Source: Caryophanales bacterium UBA3210 (GTDB lineage: Bacteria > Bacillota_I > Bacilli_A > RFN20 > CAG-449). From it: a stretch of 37,899 nt of DNA. The notes under the pieces were generated by a model that ran no database searches, was not told the DNA's origin, and saw nothing but the letters and a program-made list of their open reading frames with translations. The first letter of the stretch is position 1. Each line of letters begins with the position of its first letter. Shown here in pieces: positions 14,646-21,439 of this stretch. The stretch is taken from the NCBI GenBank assembly GCA_002363635.1, contig DEWM01000025.1, forward strand, positions 1 through 37,899. The letters are read 5' to 3'. The position numbers were made by a program, and so were the translations under genes.

Positions 14646-14864
14646 TCAATCATCACTTTCTATAAAATTCGTCAAACTTTGATTTTTATTTAGAGCAACT
14701 TTAGGTGCTTCTCCCATTAAATTTTTCATAGCAATTTCTATATGTTCATATTCACGTTGTAATCTGCTAGCTGGTAAACTACCATATTTTAAATTTTCTT
14801 TATAATTTTCTAGTAGCCTATAAATATAATTTCTAGTACTGCTTTCCATTTTGATTGTTAACAT
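14646..14864 (-). CDS. Hypothetical protein (72 aa)
   Basis: Starts MLTIKMESSTRNYIYRLLENYKE; a helical middle contains LQREYEHIEIAMKNL. This resembles short helical proteins common in early operons of Gram-positive phages. AAGGAG lies upstream. Function unknown. Confidence 0.5.
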   Translation of the reverse strand: MLTIKMESSTRNYIYRLLENYKENLKYGSLPASRLQREYEHIEIAMKNLMGEAPKVALNKNQSLTNFIESDD

Positions 14865-14878
14865 TTAATCACTCCTTT

Positions 14879-15205
14879 TTAAACTAATTCATCCAATATT
14901 TCATCTAATTCTTTTTGATCTTCTTTACTAAGCTTTTGTACTTCGATATTTTTGGCAAAATCTTTTAGCCATTTAGGTTCATCATCGTTTGATAAGTATT
15001 TAGCAATTTCATCTATTCTTGGAAAATAACTATTATTAATTAAAACTTGCTTGATAGCATAGATAAATTTTTCTTCTTCATAATCTTTAAAAATTGAAAA
15101 ATATAAATTGAAATCTGATGCGTTGTGTGTTTTATCTGAATAATTTCTCTTTAAAATATTCCAATATTTTTTAAATATATCTCTACTTACTAAATTAGTA
15201 CTCAT
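14879..15205 (-). CDS. Helicase-loader-like replication protein
   Basis: 108 aa. The N-terminal half, VSRDIFKKYWNILKRNY..., FSIFKDYEEEKFIYAIKQVLINNSYFPRIDEIAKYL, follows the pattern of the phage helicase-loader/replisome-organiser-associated domain (G39P-like: W-x-x-x-L, then about 'PxxxEI'). The C-terminal part is acidic and helical. Its ATG overlaps the stop of the DUF6291 gene (ATGA), and the two together probably serve initiation of phage DNA replication, recruiting host helicase. No phage polymerase or helicase gene is visible, so host enzymes must be used. Confidence 0.65.
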   Translation of the reverse strand: MSTNLVSRDIFKKYWNILKRNYSDKTHNASDFNLYFSIFKDYEEEKFIYAIKQVLINNSYFPRIDEIAKYLSNDDEPKWLKDFAKNIEVQKLSKEDQKELDEILDELV

Positions 15206-15555
15206 AACAATACACCATTTTCATTTACATTATTATTTTCATTTTCATTCTTATTTTCATTTACATTTACATTTTCATTCTTATTAGGTTTTGTTTTGGT
15301 TTTGTTTTGGTTTTGTTTTGGTTTTGTTTTGGTTTTTGGCCTACCCCCTTTTTTGCCATTTTCATACCTTTTGTTGTTAGCTTCTAATTGTGGTTTTATT
15401 AATGTAAATATTGCTCTTGAAACACCTATCAATTCACTATTTTTTTCTTCAAATTCATATTCCATAATAGCTTTATATAATCTATATTGACTATCTTCAT
15501 CTAATTCTTTAATACTTTCATAAAAAGACCTGTAAAATATAAAACTATCTCTCAT
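15202..15555 (-). CDS. DUF6291 replication-associated protein with low-complexity tail
   Basis: 117 aa from ATG 15555, preceded by AGGTGG. The N-terminus is the DUF6291 pattern: MRDSFIFYRSFYESIKEL, YRLYKAIMEYEFE, IFTLIKPQLEANNKRYENGKKGGRP. The tail is made of Lys/Thr/Pro/Gln and then Asn/Glu/Val repeats, from short tandem DNA repeats. Relatives often have a DnaD-like or helicase-loader part after such a linker; here the frame stops and the next gene begins within the stop (ATGA), as if a longer protein were divided. Probably a replication initiation protein. Confidence 0.7.
   Translation of the reverse strand: MRDSFIFYRSFYESIKELDEDSQYRLYKAIMEYEFEEKNSELIGVSRAIFTLIKPQLEANNKRYENGKKGGRPKTKTKPKQNQNKTKTKPNKNENVNVNENKNENENNNVNENGVLL
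15285..15340. repeat. Short tandem repeats inside the DUF6291 gene
   Basis: About five imperfect copies of an 11-base GTTTTGGTTTT-type unit (roughly 15290-15337), followed to the left by repeats of TTTTCATT and TTTACA (15220-15280). They encode the Thr/Lys/Pro/Gln and Asn/Glu tail and are prone to replication slippage. Confidence 0.7.
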
Positions 15556-15556
15556 T

Positions 15557-15664
15557 TTAACCACCTATTATTTTGATCGTTAAACCTATCATTATGATGT
15601 TATAAATAAGTGCTATAATTAATATATTTTTTACTTGTAATTCTTCTAATATTTCTTTAATCAT
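15557..15664 (-). CDS. Small membrane peptide (35 aa)
   Basis: Begins MIKEILEELQVKN, then a hydrophobic stretch (ILIIALIYNIIMIGLTI), ending in Gly-Gly. One transmembrane helix. GGAGTG lies upstream; the stop is one base before the ATG of the DUF6291 gene. Function unknown. Confidence 0.5.
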   Translation of the reverse strand: MIKEILEELQVKNILIIALIYNIIMIGLTIKIIGG

Positions 15665-15677
15665 TATTATCACTCCT

Positions 15678-15899
15678 TTATAAAAAATTGTATTTTCCGG
15701 ATTCTTTCATTTTTTGTAATTTAGCTTTTGAATAAAACCAATTATCAACGTTATTTCCGATATTTGTTTGATTATTTGCAATTTGATTTATTGAATTATA
15801 TAAATCAATTAAATTTTTTTTCTGCTCTTCAATATTGATTTCAGAGCTGTATATTTCTATTTCTGTTTTTCCATTTTTGTATTTTTTTATTAAAGCCAT
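15678..15899 (-). CDS. Hypothetical early protein (73 aa)
   Basis: Starts MALIKKYKNGKTEIEIYSSEIN, a beta hairpin, then a helical middle with NLIDLYNSINQIAN and a basic end (YSKAKLQKMKESGKY). GGAGG lies upstream. No family recognised; it belongs to the leftward early operon. Confidence 0.55.
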   Translation of the reverse strand: MALIKKYKNGKTEIEIYSSEINIEEQKKNLIDLYNSINQIANNQTNIGNNVDNWFYSKAKLQKMKESGKYNFL

Positions 15900-15922
15900 A
15901 TAACAGCCTCCTTTATATTATC

Positions 15923-16033
15923 TTATTCGACAATATTTTTATATTTCTTATCGTGGTATTTATTTTTTATAAAATTTATGATATAATTACGCTGAGAAAA
16001 CTTTAGCGGGTCTTTCTCTTTTTTTGTATTCAT
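15923..16033 (-). CDS. Small basic protein (36 aa) after the Cro-like gene
   Basis: ATG 16033 with AAAGGA upstream. Encodes MNTKKEKDPLKFSQRNY and a helical basic C-terminus ending KNIVE. It is the second gene of the leftward operon. A small basic protein here could be an accessory regulator or a recombination directionality factor, but nothing in the sequence proves that. A 16-bp segment of this gene recurs inverted upstream of the integrase. Confidence 0.45.
   Translation of the reverse strand: MNTKKEKDPLKFSQRNYIINFIKNKYHDKKYKNIVE
15943..15958 (-). repeat. 16-bp inverted repeat flanking the immunity region (partner 17567-17582)
   Basis: TACCACGATAAGAAAT reads on the minus strand at 15958-15943 and on the plus strand at 17567-17582, a perfect match. 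The two copies bracket the repressor region, one inside the 36-aa early gene and one upstream of the integrase. Confidence 0.6.
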
Positions 16034-16048
16034 AAATTTCCTTTCTGT

Positions 16049-16267
16049 TTAGTTATTTTCGCTTTCTGCGTATTCACTAGGTAAAAAAATAATGTCATCA
16101 AAATCTACATTTGATAATTTAATTATTTTTTTTACTATAATAACATCAGGAAATGTTTTGTAATTTTCATAATTTTTATATGTATCTGTTGATATATCAA
16201 GTTTTTTAGCCATTTCTGATTGATTTAATCCTAAATTAGTTCGTATTGCTTTTAGCGTCCACTTCAA
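16049..16267 (-). CDS. Cro-like HTH regulator
   Basis: 72 aa from TTG 16267, chosen because AAGGAGG lies 9 bases before it and because upstream in-frame starts (GTG 16333, ATG 16294) precede the predicted transcript start. A complete HTH_3 domain is present: KAIRTNLGLNQSEMAKKLDISTDTYKNYEN, followed by a helix and an acidic end. It is the first gene of the leftward transcript and therefore the likely lytic-side repressor. Its promoter contains an operator between the -35 and -10 boxes. Confidence 0.82.
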   Translation of the reverse strand: MKWTLKAIRTNLGLNQSEMAKKLDISTDTYKNYENYKTFPDVIIVKKIIKLSNVDFDDIIFLPSEYAESENN

Positions 16268-16292
16268 TCTTAATCTCCTCCTTACACTTATC

Positions 16293-16320
16293 ATTATACT
16301 ACGCTTATAGCGTATGTCAA
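16293..16320 (-). promoter_or_regulatory. Leftward early promoter (cro side) with operator O1
   Basis: On the minus strand TTGACA (16320-16315), a 16-base spacer, and TATAAT (16298-16293), both consensus. The spacer holds the perfect palindrome TACGCTTATAGCGTA (16300-16314), so a bound repressor would block this promoter directly. Confidence 0.85.
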
Positions 16321-16328
16321 TACTTTTT

Positions 16329-16343
16329 TTCACTTTTGGCGTA
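16329..16343. promoter_or_regulatory. Operator O2
   Basis: TTCACTTTTGGCGTA is the central of three 15-bp related sites (O1 at 16300-16314, O3 at 16371-16385). It keeps the GCGTA half-site exactly and lies between the two promoters, outside their -35 boxes. Confidence 0.65.
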
Positions 16344-16360
16344 TATTTTTTTATTTTCTA

Positions 16361-16389
16361 TTGATTTATTTACACTTTTGGCGTATAAT
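16361..16389 (+). promoter_or_regulatory. Rightward repressor promoter with operator O3
   Basis: TTGATT (16361-16366), a 17-base spacer and TATAAT (16384-16389). Operator O3, TACACTTTTGGCGTA (16371-16385), overlaps the spacer and first bases of the -10 box, so binding there would shut off the repressor gene. GGAG (16401-16404) and ATG 16417 follow. Confidence 0.8.
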
Positions 16390-16416
16390 CAAAGCAGAAA
16401 GGAGATTGAAAATATT

Positions 16417-16779
16417 ATGTCGAATATTGATAATTTAGGGAACAAAGAAATATTTGCCAATAATTTATCTTATTATCTAAAATTAAATCAAAAAGATGCT
16501 TCAGACGTCTGTAAAGATTTAAAAATACCACCATCAACTTTTAGTGATTGGTTGAACGCAAAAAAATATCCTAGAATTGATAAATTAGAATTGTTAGCAA
16601 ATTATTTTAATATTCAAAAATCAAACTTAATTGAAAATAAATTTGAAAATCAATTTGATGAAATGGAACTTCTCTTTTCTAAAAATAAAGATATATTAAC
16701 AGAAGACGATAAAGAAACAATAAGATTTATCGTTGAAAAAAGAAAAAGGGAAATTGATAAACAATTAGGAAATGAATAA
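16417..16779 (+). CDS. Lysogeny repressor (HTH only, CI-like)
   Basis: 120 aa from ATG 16417 (an upstream start would lie before the promoter). An N-terminal HTH_3 domain, FANNLSYYLKLNQKDASDVC, then PPSTFSDWLNAKKYPR and LELLANYF. The C-terminal 50 residues are helical and charged (LTEDDKETIRFIVEKRKRE); there is no S24 peptidase domain with its Ser-Lys pair, so RecA-driven self-cleavage is not expected. It heads the rightward operon with an ImmA-like protease next, as in ICEBs1-like immunity systems, where the protease inactivates the repressor. Confidence 0.85.
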   Translation: MSNIDNLGNKEIFANNLSYYLKLNQKDASDVCKDLKIPPSTFSDWLNAKKYPRIDKLELLANYFNIQKSNLIENKFENQFDEMELLFSKNKDILTEDDKETIRFIVEKRKREIDKQLGNE

Positions 16780-16814
16780 GGTATGCTAGTATAGGTACTT
16801 GTGTGAGGTGATAT

Positions 16815-17129
16815 ATGAATATTTACAATTTATTGAATAAAAACATTACTCAACAAGAATTACTTAATTATTATAATGCAACTATTGTATATGATTATTT
16901 ACCTGAAAATATAAATGGCCTTGTATTTAATTACAATAATATAAGTACAATAGTTATAAATAAAAATTTATCTTATTATAAAAAAAGAAAAACAATACTA
17001 CACGAGCTAGCACATATTGAATTAAATCAGTTAAATCAGATTGATAAAGATTTATTTGCTTTTAAAGTAAATAATTATGAGGATGATGCCAACTTATATA
17101 TTAAAAAAATTATGGAGGATATAAAGTGA
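16815..17129 (+). CDS. ImmA/IrrE-like metallopeptidase
   Basis: 104 aa. The zinc motif HELAH (residues 63-67, in ILHELAHIELN) is clear; an acidic residue in NNYEDDAN (about 88-95) is the likely third ligand. It is close to the minimal size for the family. GAGGTG lies upstream. It directly follows the HTH-only repressor and overlaps the next gene by 4 bases (GTGA). By analogy with ImmA it probably cleaves the repressor on induction. Confidence 0.85.
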   Translation: MNIYNLLNKNITQQELLNYYNATIVYDYLPENINGLVFNYNNISTIVINKNLSYYKKRKTILHELAHIELNQLNQIDKDLFAFKVNNYEDDANLYIKKIMEDIK

Positions 17130-17509
17130 AAAAAAATAATAAAAAATTAATTATAGGAATTATTTTAATAATCATTAATTTATATTCAGTTTTTATAGGT
17201 TACAACCGTTGCGTTTCAAATGGAACATCTAATTGTTCATTATTTAAATTAGAAGATGGTATTTTATATACCCTAGGTTATTGTAGCTTTTTAATTGCTG
17301 GTCTTGTGTTAATAACACTATTTTTTATAGATAGCAAATCAAAAAATAAATTAAAAAAAGAAAAAACAATAACATCTGATAATAAAAATTTTCAAGATAA
17401 GTTTACATCATTAAAGCAATTAAAAGAATTATTGGATGAAAAAATAATTACAAAAGAAGAATTTGAAAAAGAAAAAAATATAATTTTAAATAATAAAAAT
17501 AACAAATAA
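17126..17509 (+). CDS. SHOCT-domain membrane protein
   Basis: 127 aa. Two membrane helices (about 8-26, LIIGIILIIINLYSVFIG; about 52-71, LGYCSFLIAGLVLITLF), with Cys residues between them, a Lys-rich linker, and a C-terminal SHOCT motif (SLKQLKELLDEKIITKEEFEKEK, about 97-119). SHOCT is a short oligomerisation or regulatory module. It is translated with the ImmA-like gene, so it may sense or anchor the immunity system at the membrane, or act in superinfection exclusion. Both ideas are inference from context. Confidence 0.7.
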   Translation: MKKNNKKLIIGIILIIINLYSVFIGYNRCVSNGTSNCSLFKLEDGILYTLGYCSFLIAGLVLITLFFIDSKSKNKLKKEKTITSDNKNFQDKFTSLKQLKELLDEKIITKEEFEKEKNIILNNKNNK

Positions 17510-17536
17510 AAAAAGACCTAGTGCTGCAACACTAGG
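17509..17536 (-). terminator. Hairpin with minus-strand T run, 3' of the SHOCT gene
   Basis: CCTAGTG (17517-17523) pairs with CACTAGG (17530-17536). On the minus strand it is followed by TCTTTTTTTATTTG, the form of an intrinsic terminator for leftward transcription, for example antisense transcripts coming from the integrase side. On the plus strand there is no T run. Confidence 0.45.
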
Positions 17537-17566
17537 ACATAAAACAGAAATAGAAATATACAAATC

Positions 17567-17582
17567 TACCACGATAAGAAAT
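17567..17582 (+). repeat. 16-bp inverted repeat, partner of 15943-15958
   Basis: Second copy of TACCACGATAAGAAAT, located about 75 bases before the integrase start. A hairpin TGCTAT/ATAGCA (17593-17598 with 17605-17610) follows. Confidence 0.6.
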
Positions 17583-17656
17583 CTCTTTTTTCTGCTATTT
17601 CATTATAGCATAAAAGACCTTTTTTATCAATAAAATTTAGAAAGGATGATGCTGTA

Positions 17657-19189
17657 ATGTATAAAAAATATGGAGGTTATTTAAGAAAATCAAGAGCTGA
17701 TTTAGATTTAGAAGCAAACGGAATATTAGACACATTAAAAAGGCATAAAGATATACTATTAAAAACGGCTGAAGCTATGAATATTACAATTGACGAATGG
17801 TATGAAGAAGTGGTGTCAGGAGAAACTATTGAAGCAAGACCTGAAATACAAAAAATGTTAAGAAAGGTTGAACAAGGTTATTTTGAAGCAATTTTTGTTG
17901 TTGATATAGATAGGCTTGCACGTGGAGATACTGCTGACCAATCTAGAATATCAAAATGTTTTTCGTTTTCTTCTACAAAAATAATTACACCAACTAAAAT
18001 TTATGATCCAAACAATGACTCAGACGAAGAATATTTTGAATTTGGATTATTTATGTCACGTAGGGAATATAAAACTATTAATAAAAGGTTGAATAGAGGT
18101 AGAATTGCATCTGTTAATGAGGGTAAATTTGTAGGTTCTACTCCTCCCTATGGATATACAAAAGAAAAATTAAAAGGACAAAAAGGTTTTAAACTTATTC
18201 CACTACAAGAAGAAGCAAATATAGTTAAATTAATATTTCAAGAAGCTTGTAATGGTATTGGGACCCAAACGATAGCAAATAACCTTAATAAATTAGGTGT
18301 TAAGCCAAGAAAAAACAACACCTGGTCCTACTCTACTATAATTAGTATAATCCAAAATCCAACGTATTATGGTATGATAAAATGGAATCATAGAAAAACT
18401 GAAAAAACTATGGTTGACGGTATTGTATATAAGAGTCGACCTAAGCATACTGATTATATATTGGTAAAAGGATTACATGAGCCGATTATTACTCAAGATA
18501 CATTTAATAAAGCAAATAAGTTAAGAACACAAAAATGTGGTAAATCAATACGTAAAGACAATAAAATACAAAATCCACTTATGGGATTAGTAAAATGTCA
18601 AGTATGTGGTAGAACAATGCAACGAAGAAATTATAGAAGTGGTTATATTGATGGTTTAGTTTGTCCTAAGCCAGGTTGTGAAACTTGTGGTAGTCATTTA
18701 TACTTAGTCGAAAACAAAATAATTGAGGCTTTAAAGAATATTTTAGAAGATTATAATATAATTGTTGAAGATTATAATATTTCTAATAACAATGAAGAAA
18801 ATTCGAATAATAATACTGCTGATATAATAACAAAACAAATTAATAAATTAAATTTACAATTAGAAAAAGCCTATGATTTATTAGAACAAGAAATATATGA
18901 TAATGAAACTTTTATAGAAAGAAGTAAAATATTAAAAGAAAAAATTTCATCGTTAGAATTAGAAAAGGAAAAAATTGATATACATACCACCGAAACAAAA
19001 ATTGAAAAAGTAAAAAATATAATACCAAATATACAAAATGTAATAAAAAATTATAATAATAGTCTATCACCGGAAGATAAAAACAAATTATTAACTGGTA
19101 TTATTGACAATATACAATATTCAAAATTTAAGAAAGGAATAGGAAATGAGGATAATTTTTCTTTAAAAATAAAGATAAAATTATCTTAG
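17657..19189 (+). CDS. Large serine integrase
   Basis: 510 aa, starting at ATG 17657 after AAAGGATG. N-terminal resolvase domain with catalytic Ser12 (YLRKSRAD), and the conserved DIDRLARG block at about 90. The recombinase domain follows (PPYGYTKEK, GIGTQTIANNLNKLGVKPR, WSYSTIISIIQNPTYYGMIKW). A zinc ribbon with C-x2-C (CQVCGRTM) and C-x4-C-x2-C (CPKPGCETC) comes next, then a coiled coil (about 395-465) and a short C-terminus. All domains of a functional large serine recombinase are present, so integration and, with a directionality factor, excision are expected. Confidence 0.95.
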   Translation: MYKKYGGYLRKSRADLDLEANGILDTLKRHKDILLKTAEAMNITIDEWYEEVVSGETIEARPEIQKMLRKVEQGYFEAIFVVDIDRLARGDTADQSRISKCFSFSSTKIITPTKIYDPNNDSDEEYFEFGLFMSRREYKTINKRLNRGRIASVNEGKFVGSTPPYGYTKEKLKGQKGFKLIPLQEEANIVKLIFQEACNGIGTQTIANNLNKLGVKPRKNNTWSYSTIISIIQNPTYYGMIKWNHRKTEKTMVDGIVYKSRPKHTDYILVKGLHEPIITQDTFNKANKLRTQKCGKSIRKDNKIQNPLMGLVKCQVCGRTMQRRNYRSGYIDGLVCPKPGCETCGSHLYLVENKIIEALKNILEDYNIIVEDYNISNNNEENSNNNTADIITKQINKLNLQLEKAYDLLEQEIYDNETFIERSKILKEKISSLELEKEKIDIHTTETKIEKVKNIIPNIQNVIKNYNNSLSPEDKNKLLTGIIDNIQYSKFKKGIGNEDNFSLKIKIKLS

Positions 19190-19190
19190 C

Positions 19191-19226
19191 AACGATTGTG
19201 TTCTAATTCTTGTAAACGTAATCGTT
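19191..19226. other. Candidate attP site (imperfect dyad next to the integrase)
   Basis: Just after the integrase stop, AACGATTGTGTT (19191-19202) and AACGTAATCGTT (19215-19226) form 12-base arms that match at 10 of 12 positions, around a 12-base centre. This size and symmetry fits the attP sites of large serine recombinases. It could also be a regulator site for the following gene. Confidence 0.4.
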
Positions 19227-19241
19227 ATCCGTAATATTACT

Positions 19242-19706
19242 ATGAATTGCATAAATTTAAAAAATAGAACTAAAAAAGGTAAAAAATATATATATTGTGT
19301 CCATAAAAAACAAGTTATAACATTTGAAAATTGTAAAAATTGTTCTTATAAAAAATACAAAGTATATAAACCTATCAGAAAACGCACACAGAAGCTTATA
19401 ATGCGAGAAAAAAGTAGATATAGTATAATTTATCAAAATTTAACAAAATGCTGTGTGTGTGGTTCTAATAAGGGCATAGAATTAAATGAAATTTATGAAG
19501 GAAGTTATAGACAAAGAAGTATTAAATATGGTGCTGTTGCTCCTATGTGTCATAATTGCCATAGAACTTTTCATAATGATTATAATATGAACCTATATTA
19601 TAAAGTGAAATTTCAAAAAGAATTTTTAAAAACATATTCAATAGAAGAATTTATTGATATGTTTGGACAAAATTATATTTATAAACAAAAAAATATTGTG
19701 AATTAA
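19242..19706 (+). CDS. HNH-like zinc protein
   Basis: 154 aa. The N-terminal part has several Cys (NCINLKNR, YCVHKK, ENCKNCSYKK), possibly a first zinc site. The C-terminal half has CCVCGSNKGIELNEIYEG, then RQRSIKYGAVAPMCHNCHRTFH, the treble-clef and beta-beta-alpha pattern of small phage HNH nucleases (CxxC, then 'H/N-x-I-y-G-G...P-x-C-x-x-CH'). The first catalytic His is replaced by Asn (LNEIYEG), so nuclease activity is uncertain. It sits after the integrase and the candidate attP, a common place for accessory genes. Confidence 0.7.
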   Translation: MNCINLKNRTKKGKKYIYCVHKKQVITFENCKNCSYKKYKVYKPIRKRTQKLIMREKSRYSIIYQNLTKCCVCGSNKGIELNEIYEGSYRQRSIKYGAVAPMCHNCHRTFHNDYNMNLYYKVKFQKEFLKTYSIEEFIDMFGQNYIYKQKNIVN

Positions 19707-19744
19707 TATATATTATGATAGCATACATATGAAGAGGTGATAAC

Positions 19745-20203
19745 ATGCCAGAAAATTTAGCTATCTTAAATAAAAAAATCAAAAATTTAAAAATAGAATA
19801 TAAAAAATGGGAAGAAAAAAATGAAATTGACGAATTATATTTGAAAGAAAATTTGTATGATATATTATCTTGGATTGAAATATGTGAAAATTATATTAGT
19901 GAATATGCAAAAAAATTAGATATTGTTAGTGCTTTCTTATATGTAAATAATAGAAAAAAACACGACAAAGGTGTGTATAAAATTACTAGGAATACCACCT
20001 CTATCTTTCCTTCAAAAAAAATTTTTCCATCAAGTGAGACATATCCACAAAAATTTAATATTATTTGGAAGGCAAATGAAGTAAATCATGGTAGACTAAA
20101 TGCTTATAAAAATGAATTAAAAAATAAAGAAATTATAAAAACGTTAGATATAATCCTTGAACTAATATATCAAAATTATACTATTTCAATAGATATGTCA
20201 TAG
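19745..20203 (+). CDS. Unknown accessory protein, possibly HEPN-related
   Basis: 152 aa, GAGGTG upstream. Helical N-terminus with a SAFLYVNNRKKHDKGVYKI block at about 60-79. The NNR-x-x-H arrangement recalls the NN-x-KH variant of HEPN-like proteins, some of which belong to toxin or anti-phage systems, but the R-x4-6-H motif is not canonical. The rest has a short beta region (SIFPSKKIFPSS, YPQKFNIIW) and a long C-terminal helix. Its 3' end overlaps the convergent gene by 23 bases. It lies in the lysogeny-side accessory area, where expression from the prophage is likely. Confidence 0.5.
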   Translation: MPENLAILNKKIKNLKIEYKKWEEKNEIDELYLKENLYDILSWIEICENYISEYAKKLDIVSAFLYVNNRKKHDKGVYKITRNTTSIFPSKKIFPSSETYPQKFNIIWKANEVNHGRLNAYKNELKNKEIIKTLDIILELIYQNYTISIDMS

Positions 20204-20354
20204 CTTCTCTTTTATATATTTCAATTTTTAAATCACAGTCAAATATAGCATAATACTTATTATTTTTCTGCTTAATCATAATTGACTTAAATTCAGTATC
20301 ATAATTATCATTAAATTCTTTTATTTCTTCTTGATTTAATATACGTAATTGCAT
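20181..20354 (-). CDS. Small hypothetical protein (57 aa)
   Basis: From ATG 20354, preceded by AAAGGAGG, a very strong ribosome site; the longer reading from 20405 has none. Begins MQLRILNQEEIKEFND and contains NKYYAIFDCDLKIEIYK, a small alpha-beta fold. Its 3' end overlaps the plus-strand gene by 23 bases. A weak promoter (TTGCAG-17-TCTAAT on the minus strand, about 20380-20408) may drive it. Function unknown; the opposing overlap suggests antisense interference with its neighbour. Confidence 0.6.
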   Translation of the reverse strand: MQLRILNQEEIKEFNDNYDTEFKSIMIKQKNNKYYAIFDCDLKIEIYKREAMTYLLK

Positions 20355-20394
20355 AATATACCTCCTTTCGGGGTATATTAGAACACAAAAAAAG

Positions 20395-20434
20395 AAGTAC
20401 TGCAAACGAGTAATTTTACTTATTTACAGTACTT
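20395..20434. terminator. Bidirectional hairpin terminator ending the late operon
   Basis: AAGTACTG (20395-20402) pairs with CAGTACTT (20427-20434), with a small inner AGTAATTTTACT hairpin. T runs follow on both strands (TTTTT on plus; CTTTTTTTG on minus). It lies about 115 bases downstream of the amidase, across an AT-rich stretch where I see no gene. Confidence 0.65.
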
Positions 20435-20548
20435 TTTATATTCTATTTTATAAATTGATTTAGTGAATTTTAATTTTTCAATTATTTTTTATTCAAATTA
20501 TTAAATTTAAAAATTCTATTTATTATTGTTTCATTTATCAAAAATAGA

Positions 20549-21439
20549 TTATGAATTACTTACCTCGTATAATGGCCCACAATCTACTCTAAATCTTACA
20601 CCATCAGCTTCTAATATTGCTACACCATTTTTAGTATATCTTGTAGGTAACTCTACTCCTATTACTGTGAATATCTTATCACATTTCCAATAGCCACCTA
20701 CTTTTGCTACACCATTATAGTTTACATTATTACCATTAAAATCACATATCCCTATAGGTCCGCATGGTATATAATCATTTGTACCACATGGTGCTCCATA
20801 ACAAGTTTGATAACTTCCTACTGCACCATTAGGATATTTTTTATTTGGTTTAATTATTTCATTTATTTTAAACACTCCATTAAATCTAACTTTAGATCCA
20901 GCTGTTAATATTTGGTCTGGCCCACTAGGTGATGGTTTTCCACCTAATTTTTCTTGTACTTTATTAACAAAGGTATTCCAGTCATACGGATTTCCTCTTC
21001 TTATATCGTAAGGACAATCTTTACCAGTCCAATTATTATGTTGAAACAAATGTCCTGAAACATTACTTATTCCATATCTACGTAATATTTGTGCACATAA
21101 TTCAACTGCATTATCAGTAGCTTTTCTTATGTTTCCATCGCTGTTATCACATATTTCTATGTTTATAGTTTTAAAGTTACCATCACCGTTGCCATCACCA
21201 GCACACCAAGCAACTTCATTTTCAGGAATACATCTTACTGCATAATCTTTATCTATTACATAGTGCCAAGATACATAATTATTTTTACCACTACCTCTTA
21301 AATAATTTGCGTGATTTATTGCTCCTGCACCTTTACTCCAATTTGAAGTATTATGTACTGTAATACCTCTAAATCCTGTCCTTTGTCTACCACTACGACA
21401 ATTAGTTCCTGCAGGTGCTAACATCTCAATTATTTGCAT
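20549..21439 (-). CDS. Endolysin: N-acetylmuramoyl-L-alanine amidase (Amidase_2)
   Basis: 296 aa. Catalytic domain at about 20-165: GITVHNTSNW with zinc ligand H29, AWCAGDGNGDGN in the middle, NIEICDN, and GHLFQHNNWTGKDCPYDI with the second His and the Cys that complete the zinc site. The C-terminal part (about 175-296) contains GSKVRFNGVFKINEII, GPIGICDFNG and related beta-rich segments, probably a cell-wall-binding module rich in Gly and Cys. It cuts the bond between muramic acid and L-Ala. No signal peptide is present, so release depends on the holin encoded two genes upstream. Confidence 0.9.
   Translation of the reverse strand: MQIIEMLAPAGTNCRSGRQRTGFRGITVHNTSNWSKGAGAINHANYLRGSGKNNYVSWHYVIDKDYAVRCIPENEVAWCAGDGNGDGNFKTINIEICDNSDGNIRKATDNAVELCAQILRRYGISNVSGHLFQHNNWTGKDCPYDIRRGNPYDWNTFVNKVQEKLGGKPSPSGPDQILTAGSKVRFNGVFKINEIIKPNKKYPNGAVGSYQTCYGAPCGTNDYIPCGPIGICDFNGNNVNYNGVAKVGGYWKCDKIFTVIGVELPTRYTKNGVAILEADGVRFRVDCGPLYEVSNS

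Noticed and set aside
15285..15340. Tandem repeats looked at as a possible CRISPR array
   Set aside because: The units are about 11 bases with no unique spacers and are coding; they are simple repeats.
16246..16416. N-terminal hydrophobic extension of the repressor from a start at 16246
   Set aside because: It would lie upstream of the promoter and read through the operators; the ATG at 16417 has its own GGAG.
17657..20203. Diversity-generating retroelement or retron near the integrase
   Set aside because: No reverse transcriptase motif or template-variable repeat pair is visible anywhere in the window.
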